In this document: piece after piece, positions 1-8,490 of the stretch | Layout: the number at the start of each line of letters is the position of its first letter | How positions within the stretch are numbered: position 1 is the first letter of the stretch | Assembly (NCBI GenBank): GCA_963746255.1 | Contig: CAVVAJ010000009.1 | Span: forward strand, 1,641,632 to 1,705,631 | DNA length: 64,000 nucleotides | DNA from: DAOVXM01 sp963746255 | GTDB taxonomy: Bacteria > Chloroflexota > Anaerolineae > Anaerolineales > UBA4823 | Reading direction: 5' to 3' | Made by a program: the position numbers and the translations under genes | The notes under the pieces: model-generated | The model's input: only the letters and a program-made list of their open reading frames with translations | What the model was told of the DNA's origin: nothing | The model's database searches: none

Positions 1-664
1 AGACTCTCAATTCTTGGTTGTATTGGATCGCATCGGAGGGATGGCGAACTCTGCCCCACGAGAGCTCGGAAACATGGACTAACCCTTCAACACCGCCTAG
101 ATCGATAAATACACCGAAATTAGTTATGTTGGTTACCCTACCCGTGATTGTATCTCCAGGATGAAGATTATTAAGCAGTTCATTTCGGCTGCCCGGTGTG
201 GCTTGGGCTGCGCGTTCCGAGAATACAACTCTGCCCCGATCTTGATCGCACTCGATTACTTTTAGTTGAATTTGTCGACCAACATATGCTGCAAGGACCT
301 CTTTGGGTTCCTCTAAGCTCGAATCATTGGAGATTTCGAGAAGATGAGAAATTGGTACGAAGCCCTGTAATCCGTCCCCACTGACAAGCAAACCGCCTCG
401 ATTATGGCCGCTGACATCGAGCGTACACACTTCGTCTTGTTGATATAACTTCCGGGCTGCATCCCAGTCGACTGACTGAAGGGCAGGGGGGTCATCATTT
501 TCAATTAAAGGGCCATCACCCGAAACAGGTATCTCTATTGAGAATGTGGATGCTTCTTGTTGTGGTTCGTCTTCTGTTAACACAGCTTCCCACCAGGATT
601 CATCCAATGGCGGTAGCCCGCCTTCTAAGTCTTCTTGGTATCCATAAGCCGATTTGTTTACCAT
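1..664 (-). CDS. rpsA: Ribosomal protein S1-like protein, 5' part (runs off left edge)
   Basis: Reading leftward from an ATG at 664, the frame stays open to the window edge (about 221 residues). An AAGGTGG ribosome-binding site lies a few bases upstream of the ATG. After an acidic N-terminal stretch of about 70 residues there are two S1/OB-fold repeats, at about residues 73-152 and 163-221. The second is canonical, with the motif GDTITGRVTNITNFGVFIDL followed by GLVHVSELSW. S1-domain proteins bind single-stranded RNA; in the ribosome they help recruit mRNA to the 30S subunit. The start lies 13 bases downstream of the stop of the 7TM regulator, so the two are probably cotranscribed. A general S1-domain RNA-binding protein is the alternative, because the number of repeats beyond the edge cannot be seen. 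Confidence 0.75.
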   Translation of the reverse strand, partial: MVNKSAYGYQEDLEGGLPPLDESWWEAVLTEDEPQQEASTFSIEIPVSGDGPLIENDDPPALQSVDWDAARKLYQQDEVCTLDVSGHNRGGLLVSGDGLQGFVPISHLLEISNDSSLEEPKEVLAAYVGRQIQLKVIECDQDRGRVVFSERAAQATPGSRNELLNNLHPGDTITGRVTNITNFGVFIDLGGVEGLVHVSELSWGRVRHPSDAIQYNQELRV

Positions 665-677
665 TAAACCCACCTTT

Positions 678-2627
678 TTATGAATTCGTAACTTTAGCCG
701 GATTCATATCCAAAGTCTTCTGGTTTTCACTAATTGCTTCACGTTCCATTTCGATGATGGCGTGGGCAACAGCCTCGATGGCTACGCGTTGTTTGCGGTA
801 TAGATCAGCTTCGGAGACCGCCAGGCGAAGCGCTACCTCGCGCACTTTGCGACCCTGCATAAATTTGAGCTCAAGGATATTATATAAAATCCATTCGCCG
901 GTAAATCGCCGCTCCCCCTGCGGACGGACGCGTTCAATTGCTTCTCGTAATGTGGCACGCAGTGCATTAGTAGTGTTTCCATCATATTCGTCCATAGCTT
1001 GTTGGACGACCTGAAGTTTTATGAGTGGGCTCTCTGACAGCTTGGGCCCCCCCCAATAATGGGTCAATGCATCCTTAACTACGTTGGAAAGATTGTACTC
1101 TTCCATGGCGATCGGCCGACCAGCTAACGTGTCTGCCATGGAACTCCGGCCTTCATAGCGAGTGGCCGCGCGCAAACTTTGTATCAGCTCAACATCAGGT
1201 GTTAATGCCTCTAAGGAGCTGAATACCATCTGTTGTGATTTGCGGTCTTCTATCGCTTGCGCCGCCCGATGAGTTAATAGCGTGAGCGCCTCTGCCTGCT
1301 CAGAATCGATCTCTGTCCGGTCTTGGTGAGTTACTCCTAACAACCCCAATAACTCGCGATCATCGTCTGCTTGTGAGAATAAGGGTACGAGCCAGTATGC
1401 TCCCCAAGAGAATAAGCCATCTTCCACTTCATTCTGGGAAATTTGTGCTAAGACTTCAGTCGATAAATCCTCCTTTTCCAAGTGCTGTTTGTCGCCAACA
1501 GTAACGACCAGGTCCACCCCCTGCAATCCTATTGAAGCCACAAAAGCGGTGTGAGATTGTAGACGGTCGCACACAGCTGCCAAGACAGATTCTAGGAATT
1601 GCTTTAGATCTCCGGTGGTGAGCTGGCGTTCCTCGAGCTTCTGTAGAAGTTCAATTTCCTTTCTGTCAGCGCCATGGAAGAGCCAACGTTCCCAAACCGG
1701 TGCTGCCAAGGTGATGGTGTACTCAAATACTAGTATAGTTGCTACCATAACAATTGGCACATAAGTATTGTAAGGCAGGTCATACCTTTGCCCGATACGG
1801 CGTGCTATGGTTGTGATTGCCAAAACAGAAGACGCAGTTACCGGGCCACGCATTATCCACTTGAACAGACGCCTTTTCACTACCCGGTCTGGCCATGGTA
1901 CACCAAAGAAGGCAACTGCATATGCCATCAGAACCAGCAAAATAGAAACTAGAATATTGCTGAGTGTGGTGGTCCCCCAAAAAATTATCTGATGGTCAGC
2001 GGCGATATCGGAGCCGAAAAGCAAGTAAGGGTATGACCCAAGTGCTGGCGCTAGCGAGCCAACCATTAAGTAACCCATCCGTCGCCGCCCAGCACTCGTC
2101 GATGTACGTTGATATGCCCGGACGATATTGACCCACGCCCAGAGTATCATCCCGGCATAATAGGCGGTGAAGAACCAAGTCAATGCTGTTCTTTGAAGAT
2201 GGGGGGCAGGTTCTCCGTTGACATCTACTGATCCGACCAACCATGCGAAAGGAAGAGTGACCAGGAAGATAACTGAAACAAAGTAAGCTAGCCTTACAGC
2301 TAAGCGCCTCCTGCCGCGAGAAGGCTGCCCTGTTGTTGCAAGCAGTGCATCAGATAAGTGTAAATACGCGGCTGGTAAAAAGACTATACCAACCCACTGG
2401 ATGCGTAACCAGAAATCCAACGTGGAAGAATCCGAGGCAGTTGAGCCGATCGCATCAGCAACGTAAATGACAACTAGACTAATCAAGATAATTGCAAACG
2501 AACGCGTTACCCTGTCCCGTAGATTAAATGAAAGCACATATAACAGCAGTGAGAAGGCGGTAATCGCAATCCCCGCTGATAATAGTTGGTTTAAGGTCTG
2601 TAAGGGCGTAATGATATTCGCGTACAT
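678..2627 (-). CDS. 7TM sensor-like membrane protein with GAF-like and HTH-like domains
   Basis: This 649-residue protein has a hydrophobic N-terminal half with roughly eight to nine helices (about residues 10-320), resembling the N-terminal 7TM sensor region of some histidine kinases. A GAF-like domain follows (about 335-480). No kinase H-box or ATPase motif is visible. The C-terminal 80 residues are charged and helical and contain the segment EVALRLAVSEADLYRKQR, which reads like a helix-turn-helix or sigma-region-4-like motif. I infer a membrane-bound regulator that senses a small ligand and acts through its C-terminus, but the function is unproven. It precedes the S1-like gene by 13 bases in the same direction. 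The ribosome-binding site is weak. Confidence 0.6.
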   Translation of the reverse strand: MYANIITPLQTLNQLLSAGIAITAFSLLLYVLSFNLRDRVTRSFAIILISLVVIYVADAIGSTASDSSTLDFWLRIQWVGIVFLPAAYLHLSDALLATTGQPSRGRRRLAVRLAYFVSVIFLVTLPFAWLVGSVDVNGEPAPHLQRTALTWFFTAYYAGMILWAWVNIVRAYQRTSTSAGRRRMGYLMVGSLAPALGSYPYLLFGSDIAADHQIIFWGTTTLSNILVSILLVLMAYAVAFFGVPWPDRVVKRRLFKWIMRGPVTASSVLAITTIARRIGQRYDLPYNTYVPIVMVATILVFEYTITLAAPVWERWLFHGADRKEIELLQKLEERQLTTGDLKQFLESVLAAVCDRLQSHTAFVASIGLQGVDLVVTVGDKQHLEKEDLSTEVLAQISQNEVEDGLFSWGAYWLVPLFSQADDDRELLGLLGVTHQDRTEIDSEQAEALTLLTHRAAQAIEDRKSQQMVFSSLEALTPDVELIQSLRAATRYEGRSSMADTLAGRPIAMEEYNLSNVVKDALTHYWGGPKLSESPLIKLQVVQQAMDEYDGNTTNALRATLREAIERVRPQGERRFTGEWILYNILELKFMQGRKVREVALRLAVSEADLYRKQRVAIEAVAHAIIEMEREAISENQKTLDMNPAKVTNS

Positions 2628-2714
2628 CTCGGTATTGTTAATCTAATACAAGCTTGTCATTGACGGAAGCCGGCTTCTCCTTGCTCCTAATCTGTCAATA
2701 TCCTTGCGACCATT

Positions 2715-3254
2715 TCAGCGCAGGAGCTTGCCAAAGAATAGTGCGATATCGCTGTTTGTATAATATCGGTCATTGTACCCACAAAAATCGAAACCAAGCT
2801 TTTGCGCTAAACGGATAGCAGCATAATTCTTGGGCTGCATCTCCATTACAACCCTGCGGGTGTTATTTCGGAACCCAAACTCTTGGGCGGCTAAAACAAG
2901 CGCACTGGCTATTCCCTGGCGTCGAGCACGACCGTTAACAGCTAGATCTCTAATCCAAGTTGTCGCAGGTGCAATCTCGAGCATAACGCTGATATAGCCG
3001 ATAGTCTCGCCTGCGAGAAGGGCAACCAACAAACCAGACCTTTGTGTCCACTCATCAGCTAGATTGGCTACGGGCCGTGGATATTCCACCCTTACAGAGC
3101 GCGGCAGGTGAATTTCGCGGAACCTCACACTAACCTGGTGATCCTCAGCGTTGATTTCCATTTGCCAAACGTATTCACTAGAGTAATTGTGCTCAATTTT
3201 GCTTATGATGGGTATATCTGATGCGGTAGCGGGACGGATTTCAATTTCAGGCAT
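2715..3254 (-). CDS. GNAT family N-acetyltransferase
   Basis: This 179-residue protein has the GNAT fold order: an N-terminal beta strand and helix (IRPATASDIPIISKIE), a central strand, and the acetyl-CoA loop RRQGIASALVLAAQEFG at about residues 111-127, matching the (R/Q)xxGx(G/A) motif. The C-terminal part (AIRLAQKLGFDFCGYNDRYY) resembles RimI-type N-alpha-acetyltransferases. It therefore transfers acetyl from acetyl-CoA to an amine, but the acceptor cannot be read from the sequence. It lies 17 bases downstream of the stop of the neighbouring membrane-protein gene (3272-3973) and was probably cotranscribed with it. Confidence 0.8.
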   Translation of the reverse strand: MPEIEIRPATASDIPIISKIEHNYSSEYVWQMEINAEDHQVSVRFREIHLPRSVRVEYPRPVANLADEWTQRSGLLVALLAGETIGYISVMLEIAPATTWIRDLAVNGRARRQGIASALVLAAQEFGFRNNTRRVVMEMQPKNYAAIRLAQKLGFDFCGYNDRYYTNSDIALFFGKLLR

Positions 3255-3271
3255 AGTTTTTTCCTATTTCG

Positions 3272-3973
3272 TTAGGTAGTTTCTTCAGTGACGCGCACCT
3301 GTATTGTACAGCGCGGCAGCGATGTCCCTAGGTTATCAGTTACTACGAGGCTGAGTTGGTGATACCCAGGTGGCAGCAGGCTGGTGTTCCAAATACCCAG
3401 CACGTCTGCATTCACCTTTATATTCCCCGCTAGGATGGTTAACCAGGCCTCTTCTTCTGGTCTCTTCATTTCGAGTTTGTAAAAACCAAAATTTGGGATA
3501 TCGGCAGAGCCAATAATATCCCAGGCGTCGCTGATATCTTCACCATTGACCGGAGAAGTTATCTCAATCTGACCAGGGATGCAACCGGTGTCGGATGAGG
3601 TAGGGACGGGTGTATTGGTAACCCCGATTGCCGAAGAAGTTGCCTCGATTTCTGGAGTGCCAGCTGGTATTGTGATGCTTGGGGATGCCAGTAAGTCTAA
3701 CGTTGGTGTCAGCAAAGGTACTGCACCGGGTACGGTCGGAGCAACAAAAGACACCATAACAAATTCCATCAATGCTAATGTGAGGATCAAGGCAATGATG
3801 CTGGCAGCTTGGTTGAGCCGCGATTGTGCGCTGTCACGCTCCAAACCAAAGGCCGCCCCTCGTAGCTCCTGCCAAGCCAGAATGAATTTTCGTACATAAA
3901 TTATCCCCCCGAACCCCAATAACAAGTATACCCACACCTCATAGGCTCGTAAAAAGCGCAGTGCGTCTTCCAT
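3272..3973 (-). CDS. Membrane-anchored protein with Thr/Pro linker and Ig-like domain
   Basis: This 233-residue protein has two predicted transmembrane helices (about residues 13-31 and 56-82). A low-complexity linker rich in Thr, Pro and Ser follows (about 83-130). The C-terminal domain (about 131-230) contains ITSPVNGEDISDAWDIIGSA and ends in beta strands typical of bacterial Ig-like folds (LPPGYHQLSLVVTDNLG). The C-terminal domain is probably extracytoplasmic. I do not recognise a named family. The gene lies just upstream of the GNAT gene and downstream of the purine nucleoside phosphorylase gene in the same orientation. Confidence 0.6.
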   Translation of the reverse strand: MEDALRFLRAYEVWVYLLLGFGGIIYVRKFILAWQELRGAAFGLERDSAQSRLNQAASIIALILTLALMEFVMVSFVAPTVPGAVPLLTPTLDLLASPSITIPAGTPEIEATSSAIGVTNTPVPTSSDTGCIPGQIEITSPVNGEDISDAWDIIGSADIPNFGFYKLEMKRPEEEAWLTILAGNIKVNADVLGIWNTSLLPPGYHQLSLVVTDNLGTSLPRCTIQVRVTEETT

Positions 3974-4053
3974 GCGATGCCTTATCTACCAGTATTATGC
4001 TGCTTTCGCGCTAGATTGTTTTACTATACCAAATCGTTAGTTATAACCCCTGG

Positions 4054-4890
4054 TTATAATTGTTGCAAGACCCCCCTGATCACTGCTTGCAGTTTGGGGG
4101 CAATAACTTTGCCAGCTTCGATAACTTCCGCGTGGGTGGTAATTGTATTACCATCTAAATTTGCCTTGTTGCTGATGCCTGATATCCCTAAAACACGTGT
4201 ACCGCCGTGCCGGGCAACTGTTACTTCCGGTACAGTAGACATACCGACAGCGTCTGCTCCAACCCCACGAAGGAAGCATAAATCGGCGGGTGTTTCAAAA
4301 GATGGTCCTGCCAAGCAAACATAGACCCCTTCGCGCGGATTAATGCCCTGATCTTCGGCAACTCGGCGAGCCACCGTAATCAACTCCCGATCGTAGGCTT
4401 GGCTCATATCTGGAAAACGGGGCCCAAACTCTTCAATATTCGGTCCTCTAAGAGTAGTTAACCCGCACATTCCCATCAAGTTCAAGTGGTCGGTGATAAG
4501 CATTAAATCACCAGGCACAAAACTGGGATTTACCCCTCCAGCCGCATTGGTGACAATAAGATATTCAATACCCAACCGCTGCATTACCCGTATGGGCAAC
4601 CCGATTGTTGGCATGTCATACCCTTCGTAGTAATGTGCCCGGCCCTGCATGGTGATGACCGCTTGACCTGCCAAATTCCCAATTACGAGTTGACCTTGAT
4701 GTCCAATTACTGTCGAAACAGGCCAAGGGGGAATTTCACTGTAGTGTATCCGGACTGCTGACTCGATCGAATCTGCTAAATCACCCAACCCCGACCCCAA
4801 GATAACGCCAACTTTGGGTTGGACAGGAATTCGTTCTCGTATTGAGGCGGATAATTCATCGATTTGTGCAAGTGTATAGTACTCGGTCAT
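4054..4890 (-). CDS. punA: Purine-nucleoside phosphorylase (trimeric type)
   Basis: It cleaves inosine and guanosine with phosphate to give the free base and ribose-1-phosphate. The 278-residue length and motifs fit the trimeric PNP class: the phosphate loop VILGSGLGDLADSIE near the N-terminus, GRAHYYEGY, TNAAGGVNPSFVPGDLMLIT, the base-binding GPSFETPADLCFLRG and VGMSTVPEVTVARH, and the late Asn in ISGISNKA. The chosen ATG at 4890 has GGAGA five bases upstream. An ATG at 4926 in the same frame has no such site. Adenosine deaminase at 38-39 kb supplies a likely upstream salvage step, although the genes are far apart. Confidence 0.92.
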   Translation of the reverse strand: MTEYYTLAQIDELSASIRERIPVQPKVGVILGSGLGDLADSIESAVRIHYSEIPPWPVSTVIGHQGQLVIGNLAGQAVITMQGRAHYYEGYDMPTIGLPIRVMQRLGIEYLIVTNAAGGVNPSFVPGDLMLITDHLNLMGMCGLTTLRGPNIEEFGPRFPDMSQAYDRELITVARRVAEDQGINPREGVYVCLAGPSFETPADLCFLRGVGADAVGMSTVPEVTVARHGGTRVLGISGISNKANLDGNTITTHAEVIEAGKVIAPKLQAVIRGVLQQL

Positions 4891-5057
4891 TCTGTCTCCA
4901 ATTTTCTGCGCTTTACGTGAATACAACCTCTATTATATATAAACGCTGGGCGATCAATATGGCAATAGCATCATAATGGTGCCGTAGTAGGAGAAAACGA
5001 GATGCGTGCACTACCAGCGTTAATCGAGCGTTCTACCCCGCCAAAACAGCGAAAGTT

Positions 5058-5066
5058 ATTATAACA
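5058..5066 (-). promoter_or_regulatory. Extended -10 promoter candidate for the PNP gene
   Basis: The 320-base gap 4891-5210 holds no gene that I can support. On the minus strand it carries TGTTATAAT, an extended -10 element, followed by a leader of about 160 bases to the PNP start codon. A second AT-rich TATAAT-like box lies near 4930. The -35 region is poor, so this is a candidate only. Confidence 0.35.
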
Positions 5067-5210
5067 TGCCCAATATTTTAAGATAGCTAGTACGGGCCGC
5101 AGGCGGGCAATCATCGATTAGTTCGACTTGAGGTCTCAGTTTGTTCCTTCAACTGTTAAACCTCCGATCACAGCTTTTACGATGCTAGTGCTTTCGCTGG
5201 CAGGTGTACT

Positions 5211-6262
5211 TTAGTTAGTATTCGATCCCATCACAGCTTTGAATATCTTCACTGCCTGCTCGACGTTATGGCTGTTGATCCCGTAATGAGTTACAAGACG
5301 GAAACGGCGGTCTCCAACCGCTCCGACCCGCAGTCCTTGTGCACTTAGGTTCGCAGCTATTTGGGGTGAATTGGCTTGGATGGAGTTGTCTACCTCACAA
5401 AAAACCATATTGGTATATGGAGTGCCAGGATCCAATATTATTCCGGGCACAGTTTCTAACCCTGCCGCCAGCTGCTGAGCTCGGAAATGGTCATCCGCCA
5501 AACGATCTGTTGTTGTCTCGAGGGCGACGATGCCTGCAGCTGCCAGGATACCTGCCTGGCGCATCCCACCACCGAGCATCTTTCGGATGCGGTGGGCGCG
5601 CTTGATGAACTCCTTCGAACCACATACAACCGATCCAACTGGCGCACATAACCCCTTGCTTAAGCAAAAAGTCACCGAGTCAACTGGTCCGGTTAAATCG
5701 CTTGCTGGCACATTCAACGCGGCAGCGGCGTTAAATCAGACGCGCCCCATCTAGATGGAGCACCAAATTATGCCGGCGCGCAAGCTCCCCGACAGCTTGG
5801 GTGTATTCTACAGATAATGCGACGCCCCCACAGCGGTTATGTGTATTTTCAATCGATATCAGCCTGGTTATTGGGAAGTGAGGAGTCATCAGGGCGGATA
5901 GCTGCTTCAATATCCTTGATTGACATGGTGCCATCTGGGTGGTTGTACAGCTGTCGCGAATGAACGCTGCCTAATGCGGAGATACCGCCAGCTTCATACA
6001 GGAAAGTATGTGCCTTGTCTCCCAGTATCACTTCATCACCACGATTGCATTGTGCGAGTAGTGCAACAAGGTTCCCCATTGTGCCTGATGCGACAAATAA
6101 TCCCGCTTCTTTTCCCAGCCGTTCTGCCGCCATCTCCTGCAGTCGATTTACTGTCGGATCCTCTCCGTACACATCATCACCTACAGGTGCATTTGCCATG
6201 GCTTCTCGCATCGCTGGCGTTGGTTTGGTAACAGTGTCTGAACGTAGATCGATAAAGTCCAT
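5211..6262 (-). pseudogene. ltaE: L-threonine aldolase, disrupted by two +1 frameshifts
   Basis: The PLP enzyme LtaE splits threonine or allo-threonine into glycine and acetaldehyde. Its sequence is spread over three frames. Residues from 6262 give DLRSDTVTKPTPAMREAM and GDDVYGEDPTVNRLQE. The second frame gives SIENTHNRCGG and HLDGARL. The third gives FCLSKGLCAPVGS with the PLP lysine and KMLGGGMRQAG. Removing one T at about 5884 and one A at about 5736 restores a continuous family-like protein of about 350 residues. The frames on both sides are well conserved, so either the decay is very recent or these are sequence errors. The gene is between rluD and PNP on the same strand. Confidence 0.85.
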
Positions 6263-6315
6263 TCCTATACTCCTATCTGCTGATGTCCTCTTAATGGATG
6301 AGCCGTTTTTGGGAT

Positions 6316-7245
6316 TTATTTTTCTGATGATTTTAAACGGATAATAGTTTGCTCGAGTTCGGGAGCCAGCGCGGCCTCGAATGTGTGCGGTTCTTCTTCG
6401 TCTCGCAATTTGATCGTCAGCTGCTGGGCATGTAAAAAATGGCGTGCGATGGGGATTGTCGCTTTATGTTTGCCGTAGATCCTATCCCCGGTGATTGGGC
6501 ATCCAAGGAATTTCATATGTAAACGGATCTGGTGGGTTCGTCCAGTAATGGGGTGGACTTCGAGGAGTGTATGGTTCTTGAAATTTTCCAAGGTGCGGTA
6601 TTCACTGATTGCGTTACGCCCTTTTAAAGGGCTTACCACGGCCATTAGCTTGCGGTTGTGTGGATCGCGCCCAATTGGCGCCTCGACGCGCCCAGAGGGT
6701 GTGGGTGGTCTACCATCCACCAATGCGAAATAGATTTTCTCTACCTGCCGGCCGCTGAACTGGTTTTGCAGCCAGCGGTGTGTGGAATCGTTCTTTGCAA
6801 GTAAAATTATGCCAGATGTGTCCTTATCCAACCGGTGAACGATTCCTGGTCTAGTTTCACCGCCCACCCCCTCCATATCTGGAGCGTGAGCTAGGGCAGC
6901 ATGCACTAACGTGCCGCTATCATGCCCTGCTGATGGGTGCACTACCATTCCGGCAGGTTTGTTTACAACGATCAAGTCGTCGTTTTCATATATGATATCT
7001 AAGGGGATGTTTTCTGGTTTCAGGTAGCTTGGGGTTTGAGGCGGGATCTGTATATCAATTACCGCTTTACCGCTTAGGACTTCACTGGACTTGGAGATTG
7101 TTCTTCCCTCGACACGGACGTATCCAGCTTTAATTAAGGACTGCAGCCTGGAACGGGAGAGTTCGGGCAGGCACATTGCCAGAAATTTATCGATGCGTTC
7201 GGGTTGGTTGCCTGAATACTCGAGCTTTATTCGCTGTTCACTCAC
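6316..7245 (-). CDS. rluD: RluD-family 23S rRNA pseudouridine synthase
   Basis: It converts uridines of 23S rRNA to pseudouridine. The 309-residue protein has an N-terminal S4 RNA-binding domain (about residues 16-75, RIDKFLAMCLPELSRSRLQS). The catalytic domain contains the family signature GIVHRLDKDTSGIILLAKN with the catalytic Asp, then HPITGRTHQIRLHM. The start ATG lies inside the end of lspA (8-base overlap), so translation is probably coupled. The lspA-rluD order is common in bacteria. Confidence 0.93.
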   Translation of the reverse strand: MSEQRIKLEYSGNQPERIDKFLAMCLPELSRSRLQSLIKAGYVRVEGRTISKSSEVLSGKAVIDIQIPPQTPSYLKPENIPLDIIYENDDLIVVNKPAGMVVHPSAGHDSGTLVHAALAHAPDMEGVGGETRPGIVHRLDKDTSGIILLAKNDSTHRWLQNQFSGRQVEKIYFALVDGRPPTPSGRVEAPIGRDPHNRKLMAVVSPLKGRNAISEYRTLENFKNHTLLEVHPITGRTHQIRLHMKFLGCPITGDRIYGKHKATIPIARHFLHAQQLTIKLRDEEEPHTFEAALAPELEQTIIRLKSSEK

Positions 7246-7813
7246 CCTGAAATTCCTCAGACGGAGGTGGGGTTGATGCAGTGAGCTGCTCAGCCACCTT
7301 TTCTTCTGAAGATGGCTGTAGTTGCCGTTCTTTCCGTTCTTTCAACAACATCCCAAGGATTAACAACGCAGTACCCACAGAAATACTAGCGTCCGCGATA
7401 TTAAATACCGGGAAAATCCACACGGAGATGAAATCCGTTACCAAACCGGTATTAATTCGATCGATGAGATTTCCGAGCGCTCCACCGAGCTGCAAGCATA
7501 ACGCAAATCGAATTAACCAGTCTTCTGGTGGTACCTTGGGAAAATAGTAAATTATGGCTATAGCGACCAGGACCGCAAGGATGGAAAAGATGCTGTTCAT
7601 CCCCTGGAAAATGCCAAATGCTGCGCCTGAGTTTTCTATGTAGAGAATGCGTGCGTAAGGTATCAGCCAATGCCAGGGTGACCACATCTCGCCCAAATCC
7701 AGATTCGTGCGTACAGTCACTTTACTCCATTGGTCCAAGATGACCACAATACCAGCTATCGTAAAAAGGAAAATATAGTCAACCAGCTTTCGTTTCAAGC
7801 CATCTCTCCGCAT
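7238..7813 (-). CDS. lspA: Lipoprotein signal peptidase (signal peptidase II)
   Basis: This integral membrane aspartic protease removes signal peptides from diacylglyceryl-modified prolipoproteins. The 191-residue protein has four hydrophobic segments. Family motifs are DQWSK (Asp27), ENSGAAFGIF, and the two catalytic aspartates in GNLIDR (Asp118) and FNIADASISVG (Asp141). A charged tail of about 30 residues beyond the last helix is longer than in most LspA proteins. The gene overlaps rluD by 8 bases. Confidence 0.95.
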   Translation of the reverse strand: MRRDGLKRKLVDYIFLFTIAGIVVILDQWSKVTVRTNLDLGEMWSPWHWLIPYARILYIENSGAAFGIFQGMNSIFSILAVLVAIAIIYYFPKVPPEDWLIRFALCLQLGGALGNLIDRINTGLVTDFISVWIFPVFNIADASISVGTALLILGMLLKERKERQLQPSSEEKVAEQLTASTPPPSEEFQGE

Positions 7814-7844
7814 TCAGTGGATATCTGTAGACCCACATTTTACC

Positions 7845-8363
7845 TCAGGAGTGGTCATTGGCTTGCTTGGCAACCGCGCAACTTTGGACATATACTGCCA
7901 ATTTTGGCGTTTGAGAAGCAAGCGTATTGAGGATTTTTTCTTGGTTCGACATCCCGGCTGGATCGGAGATGTAAACCAAATGGGCGCGGTAGTGTTCTTT
8001 ACAGTCGCTCGCTCCAAATCCGGCTACCGGTGATGAAGCAAAGGACAGTTGGGCTACAGCCCGAGTCCAACTGCATTCAAGCTTTGTCGGGGAGTAGCTG
8101 AAATATACTGCTTCAGCTTGCCTGTGTGCCATCAGATAATCACAATGCCAGTGCTGATTACCCCAAGTACACAGGTGCCGGCGAATGCGACAATTAACCC
8201 CACCAGGACCGAATGCACTGCCAATGTACAGGTAAGTGCCAGATTGAAATGAATAGTGTCCAAGCTGTCCGATTCTTATGCGTCGGTTCTGTGGGAGTGA
8301 GAGTTTTAGGATATACGTGCCAGGAGATGAGCGAAGCAATAATTGACTCTTATTTTTAGTCAT
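7845..8363 (-). CDS. DUF123-type GIY-YIG domain protein
   Basis: This 172-residue protein has the small GIY-YIG-like fold known as DUF123 (Uri-superfamily endonuclease-like). Visible motifs are PGTYILKLSL, the second-half signature YLYIGSAFGPGG, an Arg-rich helix (RIRRHL) and HWHCDYLM. Cys and His residues later in the protein (near CSWTRAVAQL and FGASDCKEHY) match the usual family pattern. The role of this family is not established; a nucleic-acid function is inferred from the fold. It sits 31 bases upstream of lspA in the same direction. Confidence 0.75.
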   Translation of the reverse strand: MTKNKSQLLLRSSPGTYILKLSLPQNRRIRIGQLGHYSFQSGTYLYIGSAFGPGGVNCRIRRHLCTWGNQHWHCDYLMAHRQAEAVYFSYSPTKLECSWTRAVAQLSFASSPVAGFGASDCKEHYRAHLVYISDPAGMSNQEKILNTLASQTPKLAVYVQSCAVAKQANDHS

Positions 8364-8432
8364 TTCTGCTGGTAAGTATAAAGTAGCGGTAGCGCGGTCG
8401 GCGACAATTTGGGTATTTGGAGAATATACTAA

Positions 8433-8465
8433 AGATACTGGGGCATCCTGATTTCCCCAGTATCT
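8433..8465 (-). terminator. Hairpin terminator after the propeller-protein gene
   Basis: A perfect 11-bp inverted repeat (AGATACTGGGG and its complement) with an 11-base loop lies 26 bases past the stop of the gene at 8491. On the minus strand it is followed by an AT-rich but not strictly T-only tail, so it may be a moderate terminator or a transcript-stabilising stem. Confidence 0.55.
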
Positions 8466-8490
8466 GAGATTATCGAAATGGCTTAGGATG

